DNA from: Chloroflexota bacterium
GTDB lineage: Bacteria; Chloroflexota; Dehalococcoidia; JACQGW01
Length of the DNA stretch: 18,501 nucleotides
NCBI GenBank assembly: GCA_016199325.1
Contig: JACQGW010000408.1
Span: forward strand, 1 to 18,501
Direction: 5' to 3'
Shown: piece by piece, positions 1 through 6,465 of the stretch
Position numbering within the stretch: position 1 is the first letter of the stretch
Layout: every line of letters starts with the position of its first letter
The notes under the pieces: generated by a model
What the model was told of the DNA's origin: nothing
The model's database searches: none
The model's input: the letters and a program-made list of their open reading frames with translations, nothing else
Position numbers and translations under genes: made by a program

Positions 1-78
1 CTCCGCTTCCGCAGCCTCCGCACCTCAGCATGCGCCGTTACTCCTATTGTCGTACTCGGGTTTCCATAGGAGGGACCC
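1..78. other. Left edge, no gene seen
   Basis: There is no convincing reading frame on either strand. The short open frames that start here run into the heptamer repeat and then antisense to the dehydrogenase gene. A TAGGAGGGA string near 67-75 resembles a ribosome-binding site, but no coding frame follows it. Confidence 0.5.
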
Positions 79-141
79 CACCCGTCACCGATCACTCATC
101 ACCCATCACTCATTACCCATCACCCATCACTCATCACTCAC
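79..141. repeat. Heptamer tandem repeat, consensus CACYCAT (about 9 units)
   Basis: Seven clear 7-bp units run from 93 to 141 (CACTCAT, CACCCAT, CACTCAT, TACCCAT, CACCCAT, CACTCAT, CACTCAC). Two degenerate units precede them (79-85 CACCCGT, 86-92 CACCGAT). The array reaches into the last codons of the minus-strand sugar dehydrogenase, so that gene's Glu-TGA is read from the repeat. It resembles the short tandemly repeated repetitive heptamers common between genes in cyanobacteria and Chloroflexota. No spacers are present, so it is not a CRISPR. Confidence 0.85.
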
Positions 142-1414
142 GCGCCGGCACGATCCGGAGGATTCGGTCGTCGTCGGCAGCCGGGCGGCCGCGGCCGTCG
201 CGGTTGCTCGTCGTGAAGTAGAGATAGCCGTCGGGACCCAGGACGACGTCCCGCAGGCGGCCGTAGACGCCCTGGAAGAGCGTTTCAGTCCGCTCGACCT
301 GCCGCCGGTCGGGCCCACCGAGAGTGACCCGGTGGAGGTGCTCTCCGCGAAGCGTCGTGAAGAAGAAGTCGCCGGTCCAGGGCGCCAGCGGCCGGCCGGC
401 GTAGAAAGCGGCGCCGGAAGGCGCCACCGATGGGGAGAGCGCCAGGATTGGGTCGACATAACGTGGTGCCCCGCCGCGGCCGGCGACGTCCGGCCAGCCG
501 TAGTTCTGTCCAGCCAGGATGACGTTGACCTCGTCGTTCCCGGTGGGGCCGTGCTCCGTGGCGAACAGATCCCCGGTCCCGGGGTGCCAGTCGAGGCCCT
601 GGGGGTTGCGGTGTCCGTAGGAGTAGATCGGCGAGCCGGGGAAGGGGTTGTCCCGCGGCGCCGAGCCGTCCGGGTTCAGCCGGAGGATCTTGCCGGCGAG
701 CGAGCTGCGCTCCTGGGCGAGCGAGCCGGAGGCGGCGTCGCCGGTCGTGACGTACAGCTTGCCGTCGGGGCCGAACTTCAGGCGGCCGCCGTCGTGAATG
801 GCGGCGCCGGGGATGTCGTCGAGGAGGACGACCTCGCCGGCGGCCCGGTTGTTGCGCTCGACCAGCCGGGAGACCAGATTGCGGAGGTCGCCGCGGGAGC
901 TGCGGTACGTGTACATAACGTAGAGAAAGCGATTGGCTGAGAAGTCGGGGTCGAGGGCGATCCCCATCAGGCCGGACTCGGCGCTGGTGGCGACCGGAAG
1001 GGTTGCGACGGGCTCGGGCAGGAGCCGCCCGTTGACGGCGACGCGAATGCGGCCAGGGCGCTCGGTCAGAAAAAGCCGGCCGTCGGGGGCGAAGGCCAGC
1101 GCCCAGGGCACCTCGAGGCCGGTGGCGACGACCTCGGCGCGTGGCGCGAACGGCCGGGGCGGCGTGACGGTCGGCGTCGCCGTCGCGGTTGGTCGTAGCG
1201 CAGTCGCCGGCGGGGTGGCCGAGGCAGTGCCGATTGCTGTGGCGGTCGTGGTCGGGTTGGGCGATGTCTGGCCAGTCGGTGCCGTGGGGCTGGCGATGGC
1301 TCGGGCAGCGGTGGGCGTCGGCGCGGCGGGCGGCGCCGTGAGGGGTCCGGTATTGGCACAGGCCAACAGGAAGAGTGAGGCGATCACCAAACTGCTGCGC
1401 CAGAAGTCACACAC
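134..1414 (-). CDS. PQQ-dependent sugar (glucose/sorbosone) dehydrogenase family lipoprotein
   Basis: A secreted beta-propeller dehydrogenase of the GSDH family, which oxidises aldose sugars or related substrates using PQQ. The GTG at 1414 gives 426 residues. It starts with a short signal peptide and lipobox (LFLLAC, lipidated Cys about 19), followed by a Pro/Thr/Ala-rich linker (about 20-90) and the catalytic domain (about 92-426). Family signatures include LEVPWALAFAPDG, ESGLMGIALDPDF, HDGGRLKFGPDGKLYVTTGD (His207, equivalent to the catalytic His), YGHRNPQGLDW (Arg269/Asn270) and ATEHGPTGNDEVN. The frame stays open upstream to an ATG at 1510 and a TTG at 1531, but those codons lie in a palindrome and the stretch between crosses a repetitive GCCTCTGCG segment, so a start just before the signal peptide is more likely. 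No strong ribosome-binding site distinguishes them. The C-terminal codon and stop come from the heptamer repeat. The substrate is unknown. Confidence 0.88.
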   Translation of the reverse strand: MCDFWRSSLVIASLFLLACANTGPLTAPPAAPTPTAARAIASPTAPTGQTSPNPTTTATAIGTASATPPATALRPTATATPTVTPPRPFAPRAEVVATGLEVPWALAFAPDGRLFLTERPGRIRVAVNGRLLPEPVATLPVATSAESGLMGIALDPDFSANRFLYVMYTYRSSRGDLRNLVSRLVERNNRAAGEVVLLDDIPGAAIHDGGRLKFGPDGKLYVTTGDAASGSLAQERSSLAGKILRLNPDGSAPRDNPFPGSPIYSYGHRNPQGLDWHPGTGDLFATEHGPTGNDEVNVILAGQNYGWPDVAGRGGAPRYVDPILALSPSVAPSGAAFYAGRPLAPWTGDFFFTTLRGEHLHRVTLGGPDRRQVERTETLFQGVYGRLRDVVLGPDGYLYFTTSNRDGRGRPAADDDRILRIVPARE

Positions 1415-1424
1415 GAGGAAACCC

Positions 1425-1450
1425 GCCTCTGCGCCCCCTGCGCCTCTGCG
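1425..1450. repeat. Repetitive 'GCCTCTGCG' segment
   Basis: The 9-mer GCCTCTGCG occurs at 1425-1433 and again at 1442-1450, separated by a similar CCCCCTGC unit. On the minus strand it reads as GCAGAGGCGCAG-type sequence, a common low-complexity intergenic repeat in several bacterial phyla. It lies directly upstream of the favoured dehydrogenase start, and argues that the longer N-terminal extension of that frame is not coding. Confidence 0.5.
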
Positions 1451-1500
1451 GTTCCGTGAGGTCAACCGAGCGGCGCGACCGGGGCTGCCGGGGCTCGTTT

Positions 1501-1530
1501 TGGATATCATAATCAATCTTATGATATCCA
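1501..1530. promoter_or_regulatory. AT-rich perfect palindrome (12-bp arms, 6-nt loop)
   Basis: TGGATATCATAA (1501-1512) is mirrored by TTATGATATCCA (1519-1530) around TCAATC. It stands out as AT-rich in very GC-rich DNA. It sits between the stop of the ribbon-helix-helix gene (1558) and the favoured start of the dehydrogenase (1414), both on the minus strand. It could be an operator, possibly bound by the neighbouring ribbon-helix-helix protein, or a hairpin separating the two transcripts. There is no U-tract, so it is not a standard intrinsic terminator. Confidence 0.6.
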
Positions 1531-1557
1531 ACCGGCGTCATGGGCGGAGTCCGGGCG

Positions 1558-1857
1558 CTACTGGCCGGCGAATCGGCGTGCCCACGCGTATTCCTCTTCA
1601 GTCGGCGCACCAAGCTCCTCGTCCAGCCGATCGAGGAACTCCAGGAAGGCGTCGCGCCCCTCGTCGGCCGCGATCTGCGCCTCCAGCGCCTGGGACACGT
1701 AGGCGCTGCGTGAGGGCGCCTGGTCGGCCTCAACTCGGGCAACGGTGGCGTCCACCAGCGCGGCGGGGACCGTCACCGTGACTTTCACCGTCTTGCCTGG
1801 GCCCTTCCGGCCGCTACGCCGGACCGTCCCGCCCTGCTCCGTACGGACAACCTTCAC
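1558..1857 (-). CDS. Ribbon-helix-helix (antitoxin-like) DNA-binding protein
   Basis: A small 99-residue protein. A basic N-terminus (to about residue 22) is followed by TVKVTVTVPAALVDATVARVE, a beta-strand then helix pattern with alternating hydrophobic residues, and by SRSAYVSQALEAQIAADE, the second helix pair of a MetJ/Arc-type ribbon-helix-helix fold. The acidic C-terminus (about 70-99) is the kind of tail that often neutralises a toxin. The start is GTG at 1857, chosen because GGAGGAG lies 7 nt upstream. A GATAAT-like -10 box lies at 1884-1889 (minus strand), without a clear -35. No toxin gene is visible on either side, so it is either an orphan antitoxin or a simple regulator. The AT-rich palindrome downstream (1501-1530) is a candidate operator. 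Confidence 0.72.
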   Translation of the reverse strand: MKVVRTEQGGTVRRSGRKGPGKTVKVTVTVPAALVDATVARVEADQAPSRSAYVSQALEAQIAADEGRDAFLEFLDRLDEELGAPTEEEYAWARRFAGQ

Positions 1858-2030
1858 GCCGATGCTCCTCCCGTATCGTACTGATTATCCTACACGAGGC
1901 GCAGTCCCGGCGCCACCCGCGAGCGGTGTGCGGGTGGGCGTCAGAGTTTTGCGCCAGGCAACCGAGACAGGGCAGCTCCCCAGCATGGGGTCCACTGGTG
2001 CGCCAGACTCGGTCCGTGGAAGGACCGCCG

Positions 2031-2199
2031 TCTGTCATTCCGAGCCGCAGCGAGGAATCTCCCCGGTGGGTGCGGGAAAACCGGACGCCGCGCCTGGGGC
2101 CGCAGGAAGCGAAGGCTCCAGCCTCGTGGGTCGCCTGGACCAGCCCCGCGTGATCCCGGACGGACGAGGAGATTCCTCGCTGCGGCTCGGAATGACAGA
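2031..2199. repeat. 169-bp element with perfect 32-bp terminal inverted repeats
   Basis: The left arm, 2031-2062, begins TCTGTCATTCCGAGCCGCAG. Positions 2168-2199 are its exact reverse complement over all 32 bases. The 105-bp interior has no credible ORF. The arm sequence closely matches the arms of the hairpin at 5053-5135 (GTCAT..GAGCCGCAGCGA.G.ATCTC), so both belong to one dispersed repeat family. It may be a MITE/REP-like non-autonomous element, and no transposase is present in the window. Confidence 0.85.
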
Positions 2200-2446
2200 G
2201 CAGCGCCGGCCCGCCTCCGCGCGCGTGCGAGCGGTGTCGTGGTGTGCCTCGCCCCAGGTCCTTGGGTCTCATATGGCTCGCGAGCCGCCCCTACGACGCT
2301 TGTCTGGCGCGAAATGGTGACGGGCACCCGCGGTGTGCCTGGCGGGGTCTCTGCGGGCGGACGCCTCGTCTGCCGGACCGGCCTCAAGGTGCGGCTCGCG
2401 CCACCCCATGTCTTGCCTTTTGCACAACCGAGCGATGACCGGTTCG

Positions 2447-2475
2447 TTGTCGACCCTGAGCGCATCTGGTATGCT
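2447..2475 (+). promoter_or_regulatory. sigma70-like promoter for methyltransferase-recombinase pair
   Basis: The -35 TTGTCG (2447-2452) is followed by a 17-nt spacer and the -10 TATGCT (2470-2475). The predicted transcription start (about 2482) is only a few bases before GGAGGGAG (2488-2495), so the 5' leader is very short. The same TATGCT -10 appears in the MFS promoter at 17116. Confidence 0.6.
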
Positions 2476-2499
2476 CTCAACTGGTGTGGAGGGAGACCG

Positions 2500-3393
2500 G
2501 TGGGTGAGCCGATGGGCCCGGCCGGGTCGCTGCCGGGCGAGATCGCCGACTACTACGCCGGCGGCCAGGAGGCCGGCAGGCTTCACCGCGGCCTCGGCCG
2601 GCTGGAGCTCGCGCGGACGCAGGAGATCATCCGGCGTCACCTGCCGCCGCCGCCCGCCGTGGTCCTCGACGTCGGCGGCGGCGCGGGCGCCTACGCCTGC
2701 TGGCTGGCCGAGGCGGGCTACCAGGTCCACCTCGTCGACGCGCTGCCGCTCCACGTCGAGCAGGCCCGCCGGGCGTCGGCCGTGCAGCCCGCCCACCCGC
2801 TGGCCTCGGCGCGCGTCGGCGACGCCCGCCGGCTGGACCAACCGGCCGACAGCGCCGACGCCGTCCTGCTTCTCGGGCCGCTCTATCATCTCATCGAGCG
2901 TGACGAGCGCCTGCTCGCGTTATGTGAAGCTAAGCGGATCCTCCGCCTCGGCGGCCTCGTCTTCGCCGCCGGCATCTCCCGGTTCGCCTCCCTGCTCGAC
3001 GGCCTCCTCACCAACCTGTTCGACGACCCGGCGTACGGCCCCATCGTCGAGCGCGATCTCCAGGACGGCCGGCATCGCGACCCCGATCGTCGAGGCTACT
3101 TCACGACCGCCTTCCTCCACCATCCGGACGAGCTGGCGTCCGAGGTGCGCCAGGCGGGCTTCCAGATCGAAGAGACCGTCGCCGTCGAGGGCCCGGGCTG
3201 GCTGCTGCCGGACTTCGACCGCTGGTGGTCCGATCCCGACCGCCATGCCCGCCTTCTGGAGCTGGTGCGGGCCGTCGAGCACGAGCCATCTCTCCTGGGA
3301 GTGAGTGCGCACGTGATGGTGGTGGCGCGGAAAGGCGATCAGATGTTATGTCCAGTTGAATGGGAAACCCGAGAGGACGAGGGTTCTCGGTGA
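2500..3393 (+). CDS. Class I SAM-dependent methyltransferase
   Basis: A soluble Rossmann-fold methyltransferase of 297 residues. Motif I is VVLDVGGGAGAYA (about 54-66), with the acidic residue that binds the SAM ribose at LVD (Asp80). DADAVLLLGPLYHL (about 120-131) and the RILRLGGLVFAAG segment (about 146-158) follow the usual order of the methyltransferase core. The substrate cannot be told from sequence. I chose the GTG at 2500 because GGAGGG ends 6 nt before it. The ATG at 2512 is an alternative, and longer frames extending back to 2239 would cross the promoter. The stop overlaps the GTG start of the recombinase (GTGA), so the two are probably translated together. Confidence 0.86.
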   Translation: MGEPMGPAGSLPGEIADYYAGGQEAGRLHRGLGRLELARTQEIIRRHLPPPPAVVLDVGGGAGAYACWLAEAGYQVHLVDALPLHVEQARRASAVQPAHPLASARVGDARRLDQPADSADAVLLLGPLYHLIERDERLLALCEAKRILRLGGLVFAAGISRFASLLDGLLTNLFDDPAYGPIVERDLQDGRHRDPDRRGYFTTAFLHHPDELASEVRQAGFQIEETVAVEGPGWLLPDFDRWWSDPDRHARLLELVRAVEHEPSLLGVSAHVMVVARKGDQMLCPVEWETREDEGSR

Positions 3394-4409
3394 ATGCGCT
3401 GACGGATCACCCCTCTCTCGCCCACGCCCGCGCCGACTTCCTGGACACCCTTGTCGGTCGCTCCGAGGCGTCCGTCAACACCTATGCGACCGCCCTCGCC
3501 CGCTTCGCCGAATACCTGGCCGACCGCCGGATCGATGAGGCTGCGCCGACGACGGCGCTGCCGACGGACATTCTGGAGCGGTTCTATCCGTGGCTCGTCC
3601 GGCGGTACGGCCGTGAGGCGCGGGCCACGCACCTGACCTATCTCGCCGGCGTCGGCGCCTTCTTCCGGTTCCTGGAGCGGCGCGGCTGGGGGCCTGCGGG
3701 CACGAGCTACGAGCGGATGCGGGCCGGCCTCCGCGAGATCGTCGGCCGCGCCTCCTACAAGACACCCCGGATCGATCCGGCGATCCCGCTCGTCGTGACG
3801 CACGTCGAGTCGCTTGCCGTCCCCGAGCCGGACGGCAAGAACGCTCGCCACCGGCTGGAGCTGCTCCGGAACAAGGCGCTGATCCGAACGCTCTTCACGA
3901 CCGGCATGCGGCGGCAGGAGGTGGCTTCGCTCAACCGGGCCGACATCGCCGACGGCCGCCAGGACCAGGCGATCATCACCGGCAAGGGCGCCAAGGAGCG
4001 GGTCGTGTTCTTCGACGAGCCGACGCTCGCCGCCATTCGGGCTTACCTGGCCGCCCGGGGTGACACCTGGGCGCCGCTCTTCATCCGCCACGACAAGCCG
4101 CGCGGCCGACCCCGCCAGAACGGCGCCAACTTCCGGCTCCACCCGCACCGGATCTACCTGATCGTCGTCGAGTACGCCCGCGCCGTCGGCGTCGACGCGA
4201 CACCCCACGACTTTCGCCATACCAAGGCGAGTGTGCTCCTCAACGCCGGCGCCTCCCTCTCGGAGGTCCAGGACATCCTGGGCCACGCCTCACCCGAGAC
4301 GACCAAGCGCATCTACGCCCACTACGAAACCTCTCGGTTGCGGGAAGCGTTCGATAAGTACTCGGTCCCGGCGGAGGAGCTGGCGAAGCGGGTGCGGCGG
4401 CGGGAATAG
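3390..4409 (+). CDS. Tyrosine recombinase / site-specific integrase (XerC/D-like)
   Basis: A complete 339-residue tyrosine recombinase that cuts and rejoins DNA through a 3'-phosphotyrosine. The N-terminal SAM-like core-binding domain (about 10-110) contains SVNTYATALARFAEYLAD. The catalytic domain has all expected residues: Arg174 (TGMRRQEV), Lys199 (GKGAKER), His273/Arg276 (HDFRH), His299 (LGHASPETT) and the nucleophile Tyr309 (RIYAHY). The start is GTG at 3390 with GAGGG six bases upstream. An in-frame ATG at 3360 lies inside the methyltransferase gene. There are no phage genes, tRNA or obvious att repeats nearby, so the role is unclear: a resident Xer-like enzyme or an integrase left behind by a lost element. 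Confidence 0.9.
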   Translation: MNALTDHPSLAHARADFLDTLVGRSEASVNTYATALARFAEYLADRRIDEAAPTTALPTDILERFYPWLVRRYGREARATHLTYLAGVGAFFRFLERRGWGPAGTSYERMRAGLREIVGRASYKTPRIDPAIPLVVTHVESLAVPEPDGKNARHRLELLRNKALIRTLFTTGMRRQEVASLNRADIADGRQDQAIITGKGAKERVVFFDEPTLAAIRAYLAARGDTWAPLFIRHDKPRGRPRQNGANFRLHPHRIYLIVVEYARAVGVDATPHDFRHTKASVLLNAGASLSEVQDILGHASPETTKRIYAHYETSRLREAFDKYSVPAEELAKRVRRRE

Positions 4410-4444
4410 GGCGGTACGGGTCTGGGGTTTGTGGTTCGTGGGGA

Positions 4445-4993
4445 CTACTCGAAGATGTCCTTGAGCGGGACGGCGAAGCCTGGCAAGACGTTCTCGCCGT
4501 CGAGGGTGTCGTCGATCGTGTATCGGCGAACGCTGCCGTCTGGCCGGTAGGCCATCAGCGTCTTCGTTCGGGGGTTGAGCACCCAGACCAGGCGCGCCCC
4601 GGCGTCCAGGTACTCCTGGACCTTCGCCTCCACGTCCAGGTAGCTGTCGCTCGGCGAGACGACCTCGACGGCCAGGTCGGGCGCACCCTCGAAGAACCCT
4701 TCTTCTCGTGGCTGCGCCGCCGCCCGCTCGCCGGTGACGAAGGCCGCATCCGGGGCGCGCACCGTGTCAGGGTTCCGGGAGAGCATGAAACCGGTCTCCG
4801 CGGCATAGACGTAGCCGAGTCTCCGTTCGCGGACGAAGCTATCGAGAAGGCTGGCGAAACGCGCCGCGAAACGACCATGGGCGTGCCCGGCCGGCGTCAT
4901 GCGCACTACCACTCCCTTCACCAGCTCCACGTGCGCATCCTCTTCCGGCATGCGCGCCAACTCTTCGGCGGTAACCAGGCGAGCGTGCATCAT
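4445..4993 (-). CDS. Uma2 family (DUF820) restriction endonuclease-like protein
   Basis: 182 residues, the normal size for the family. The PD-(D/E)XK-like core is visible: APDAAF (Asp82), LAVEVVSPSDSYLDVEAKVQEYLDAG (Glu110, Lys124) and then the conserved VWVLNPRTKTLMAYRPDG strand pair. An N-terminal AEELARMPEED..VELVKGVV segment is also typical. Uma2 proteins are abundant in cyanobacteria and Chloroflexota, and their cellular role is poorly understood. The start is the first of two adjacent ATGs at 4993, with an AGGGTGA-like site a few bases upstream. It converges with the recombinase gene across 35 bp. The 29-bp-arm hairpin repeat lies in its upstream region. Confidence 0.9.
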   Translation of the reverse strand: MMHARLVTAEELARMPEEDAHVELVKGVVVRMTPAGHAHGRFAARFASLLDSFVRERRLGYVYAAETGFMLSRNPDTVRAPDAAFVTGERAAAQPREEGFFEGAPDLAVEVVSPSDSYLDVEAKVQEYLDAGARLVWVLNPRTKTLMAYRPDGSVRRYTIDDTLDGENVLPGFAVPLKDIFE

Positions 4994-5052
4994 AGTTCAC
5001 CCTTTGCTGGTACGTTGGGTGGCTCCGTTGGTGATTCTGGCGCCTCCCCGTC

Positions 5053-5135
5053 TGTCATGCTGAGCCGCAGCGAAGCATCTCCCGGACGCTGCCGGTTCAG
5101 GCCGGAGAGATGCTTCGCTGCGGCTCAGCATGACA
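5053..5135. repeat. Hairpin repeat with perfect 29-bp arms (REP/MITE-like)
   Basis: The arm 5053-5081 begins TGTCATGCTGAGCCGCAGCG. Positions 5107-5135 are its exact reverse complement, with a 25-nt loop. It belongs to the same family as the arms at 2031-2199, differing by paired changes (CATTCCGAG versus CATGCTGAG, GAGGAATCTC versus GAAGCATCTC) that keep each hairpin intact. It is located 60 bp upstream of the Uma2 gene. Confidence 0.88.
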
Positions 5136-5180
5136 ATGGAGCGGCCGGCCGATCTCCAACGGACTTGCCGAATGCACCAT

Positions 5181-5459
5181 TTACAGACTTGATGGCTTCA
5201 GTATACCATGACGGAGAGACCGACCGAACGATCCGGAGCGAGCAGACGAGCGTGGGCGGGATGGCGTGGGCCAGCGGAACGCCGACGGCAGCACCGGGGC
5301 CGGCGGTGTCTCGTCCGACGATAGCCGCGCATACGACGGCCGTCGCGGTCGCAGCCGGATCCGCAACCACTGAAGCCCGGGTGGGAGCGCCAGGAACACG
5401 AGGCCGGCAAGCAAGACGGCGGCCGCGCCGACCACCACCGAATCACGCGACGAGCTCAT
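5181..5459 (-). CDS. Hypothetical small protein with one membrane segment
   Basis: Not recognised. The 92-residue frame starts MSSSRDS and then has one strong hydrophobic stretch (VVVGAAAVLLAGLVFLAL, about 8-25) followed by a basic patch (RIRLRPRRP), a positive-inside pattern. The rest is low-complexity Ser/Pro/Arg-rich. No good ribosome-binding site precedes the ATG, and a different reading frame of the same stretch is also open, so the C-terminal part may be frameshifted or not coding. It is the last of three consecutive short frames downstream of the near-consensus promoter at 5665-5694, the main reason to list it. Confidence 0.3.
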   Translation of the reverse strand: MSSSRDSVVVGAAAVLLAGLVFLALPPGLQWLRIRLRPRRPSYARLSSDETPPAPVLPSAFRWPTPSRPRSSARSGSFGRSLRHGILKPSSL

Positions 5460-5511
5460 AGGTGGAGAAGGCTATGCCGGCCGCCCACCCGAGGCGGTTG
5501 ACCCGCTCCAT
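5443..5511 (-). CDS. Very short ORF (22 aa), possibly translated
   Basis: The ATG at 5511 directly follows the TGA of the 34-residue ORF (TGA then ATG, no gap). It encodes MERVNRLGWAAGIAFSTYEL and two more residues, then TGA. Its 3' end overlaps the ATG of the 92-residue frame. It has no homology I recognise and is supported only by the stop/start arrangement and the upstream promoter. Confidence 0.2.
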   Translation of the reverse strand: MERVNRLGWAAGIAFSTYELVA

Positions 5512-5616
5512 TCAGGTGGAGGTCTGCTCGAGTCGGGGCAGGATGGACATTGAATCCTCCCCGGGCAGGCCGAGAAGCTCGGGCTCCCTCTCCCCATCCA
5601 TCGGGAGCACGCTCAC
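5512..5616 (-). CDS. Very short ORF (34 aa), possibly translated
   Basis: The GTG at 5616 (in-frame ATGs at 5601 and 5547) opens a 34-codon acidic frame containing DGEREPELLGLPGEDSM and ending LEQTST-TGA. It begins about 40 bases after the predicted start point of the promoter at 5665-5694. No clear ribosome-binding site and no family are recognised. It could be a leader peptide or chance. Confidence 0.2.
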   Translation of the reverse strand: MSVLPMDGEREPELLGLPGEDSMSILPRLEQTST

Positions 5617-5664
5617 CGCGCCTGGCCGGTCGGTGGAAATGTCTCCAGGATCAGGCCCGGCTGC

Positions 5665-5694
5665 TATCATACAGCCGGGGCGGCGGTCGTGTCA
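5665..5694 (-). promoter_or_regulatory. Near-consensus sigma70 promoter (TTGACA-18-TATGAT)
   Basis: On the minus strand a perfect -35 TTGACA (5694-5689) is followed by an 18-nt spacer and TATGAT (5670-5665). The -10 lies in the loop of a short hairpin with 8-bp arms, CCCGGCTG (5655-5662) and CAGCCGGG (5671-5678). It points left toward the very short ORFs. It is the best -35 box in the window apart from that of the dipeptidase, yet no established gene lies directly downstream. Confidence 0.6.
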
Positions 5695-5796
5695 ACTGCC
5701 GGTTTGCGGTCCAATCGCTCTGCCTGCAAGCAGAGGCCGGCGGCGGCAGAGGACCCGCCACCGGCCCGGCAGGAGGGATCGAGGCCGAGGCGCGCG

Positions 5797-5826
5797 CTAC
5801 TCGGCGACGACGAGCTTGCCTTTCAG
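5797..5826 (-). pseudogene. Possible relic of a cupredoxin C-terminus
   Basis: Just past the stop of the copper protein gene, another minus-strand frame reads LKGKLVVAE then TAG. This resembles the ending of cupredoxins and the nearby GMIGKLMVAAG of the intact protein. It is only nine codons, so chance cannot be excluded. It might be what is left of a second cupredoxin gene or of an earlier 3' end. Confidence 0.2.
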
Positions 5827-6356
5827 TGCGTGCTAGCGCCGGCCGCTTGGCCTGTGCCCGCCGCGACCATCAATTTGCCGATCATGCCGGCCTGCCTGTG
5901 CCCCGGCAGGGTGCAGATGAACTCGAAGGTGCCGCTGTCGGTCGGGGTGAACTCGAGCACCCCGGTCTCGCCCGGTTCGGCGTTCACATGCACCTTCGCG
6001 CCGCCGGTGTCGTGGTCGGCGGCCTCGGCGTGGCCGGCCTTGGCCTCGCCATGCTGCTCGCCGGCGCCGTGTCCCGCCGCCTCGTGCACGTCGGCGTCAA
6101 GCCCGACGACGGCCATGTCGTGCAGAATCTTGCCTTCGTTTGCGAGCAACAGCCGGACCGGTTGGCCCGCCGTCAACTGGATCGACGTGGGGGCGAAGCT
6201 CCACTCGTTCGCCTTCACGACGACCTCCCGGACCCCGCCGGTGGTCTCTTCCACGTGCTGCCTGCCGATCGCCGTCGCCGGCGTGCAGGCGGCCAATAGC
6301 AGGCTGCCGATGGCCAACACGCTCAAGAGGATTCGATTCCACCCCCACTGCTTCAT
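5823..6356 (-). CDS. Cupredoxin (type 1 copper) lipoprotein
   Basis: An extracytoplasmic electron-transfer or copper-handling protein of 177 residues. A signal peptide with lipobox (SLLLAAC, Cys24) is followed by a plastocyanin-like fold. Type 1 copper ligands are all visible: His79 (ILHDMAV), Cys148, His153 and Met158 in the ICTLPGHRQAGM loop. Unusually, a His-rich insertion (about 91-123, with seven His) separates the first ligand strand from the C-terminal ligand loop and could bind extra metal. The start is ATG at 6356 with AGGGAG six bases upstream; the same frame is open to 6581 but that part is Arg/Pro/Gly-rich spacer sequence. It lies 245 bp downstream of the two-component genes, with its own promoter candidate and a palindrome in between. 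Confidence 0.88.
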   Translation of the reverse strand: MKQWGWNRILLSVLAIGSLLLAACTPATAIGRQHVEETTGGVREVVVKANEWSFAPTSIQLTAGQPVRLLLANEGKILHDMAVVGLDADVHEAAGHGAGEQHGEAKAGHAEAADHDTGGAKVHVNAEPGETGVLEFTPTDSGTFEFICTLPGHRQAGMIGKLMVAAGTGQAAGASTH

Positions 6357-6465
6357 CGTCGTCTCCCTTCTCTGCCGGCTTCCGGGCTCTCTGTTGCCCT
6401 GGAAGCCGCTTCCGGGCCAGGCGCGCCGGCACTGACCTGGCCGGGCGCCATCGCGCCCTATGCCA

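Larger units (their letters stand above)
1858..2499. other. Non-coding intergenic stretch with inverted-repeat element
   Basis: Divergent spacer between the ribbon-helix-helix gene and the methyltransferase. Open frames here give low-complexity Arg/Pro-rich translations with no family resemblance. It holds the 32-bp inverted-repeat element (2031-2199), a 12-bp palindrome GGCTCGCGAGCC (2275-2286) and, at its right end, the methyltransferase promoter. Confidence 0.6.

Noticed and set aside
79..141. Possible CRISPR array
   Set aside because: The units are seven bases long with no spacers, so this is a tandem repeat.
47..940. Plus-strand open frame opposite the sugar dehydrogenase
   Set aside because: It begins in the heptamer repeat and has no family resemblance; the minus-strand dehydrogenase is well supported.
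2239..2499. N-terminal extension of the methyltransferase
   Set aside because: The extra 87 codons are low complexity and cross a promoter with 17-nt spacing; GTG at 2500 has a good ribosome-binding site.
3339..4286. Minus-strand 315-codon frame opposite the recombinase
   Set aside because: The recombinase frame contains every catalytic residue in order; the reverse frame has no recognisable domain.
5655..5678. Intrinsic terminator (8-bp stem) downstream of the cupredoxin
   Set aside because: No U-tract follows on either strand, and the loop holds a -10 box of a good minus-strand promoter.
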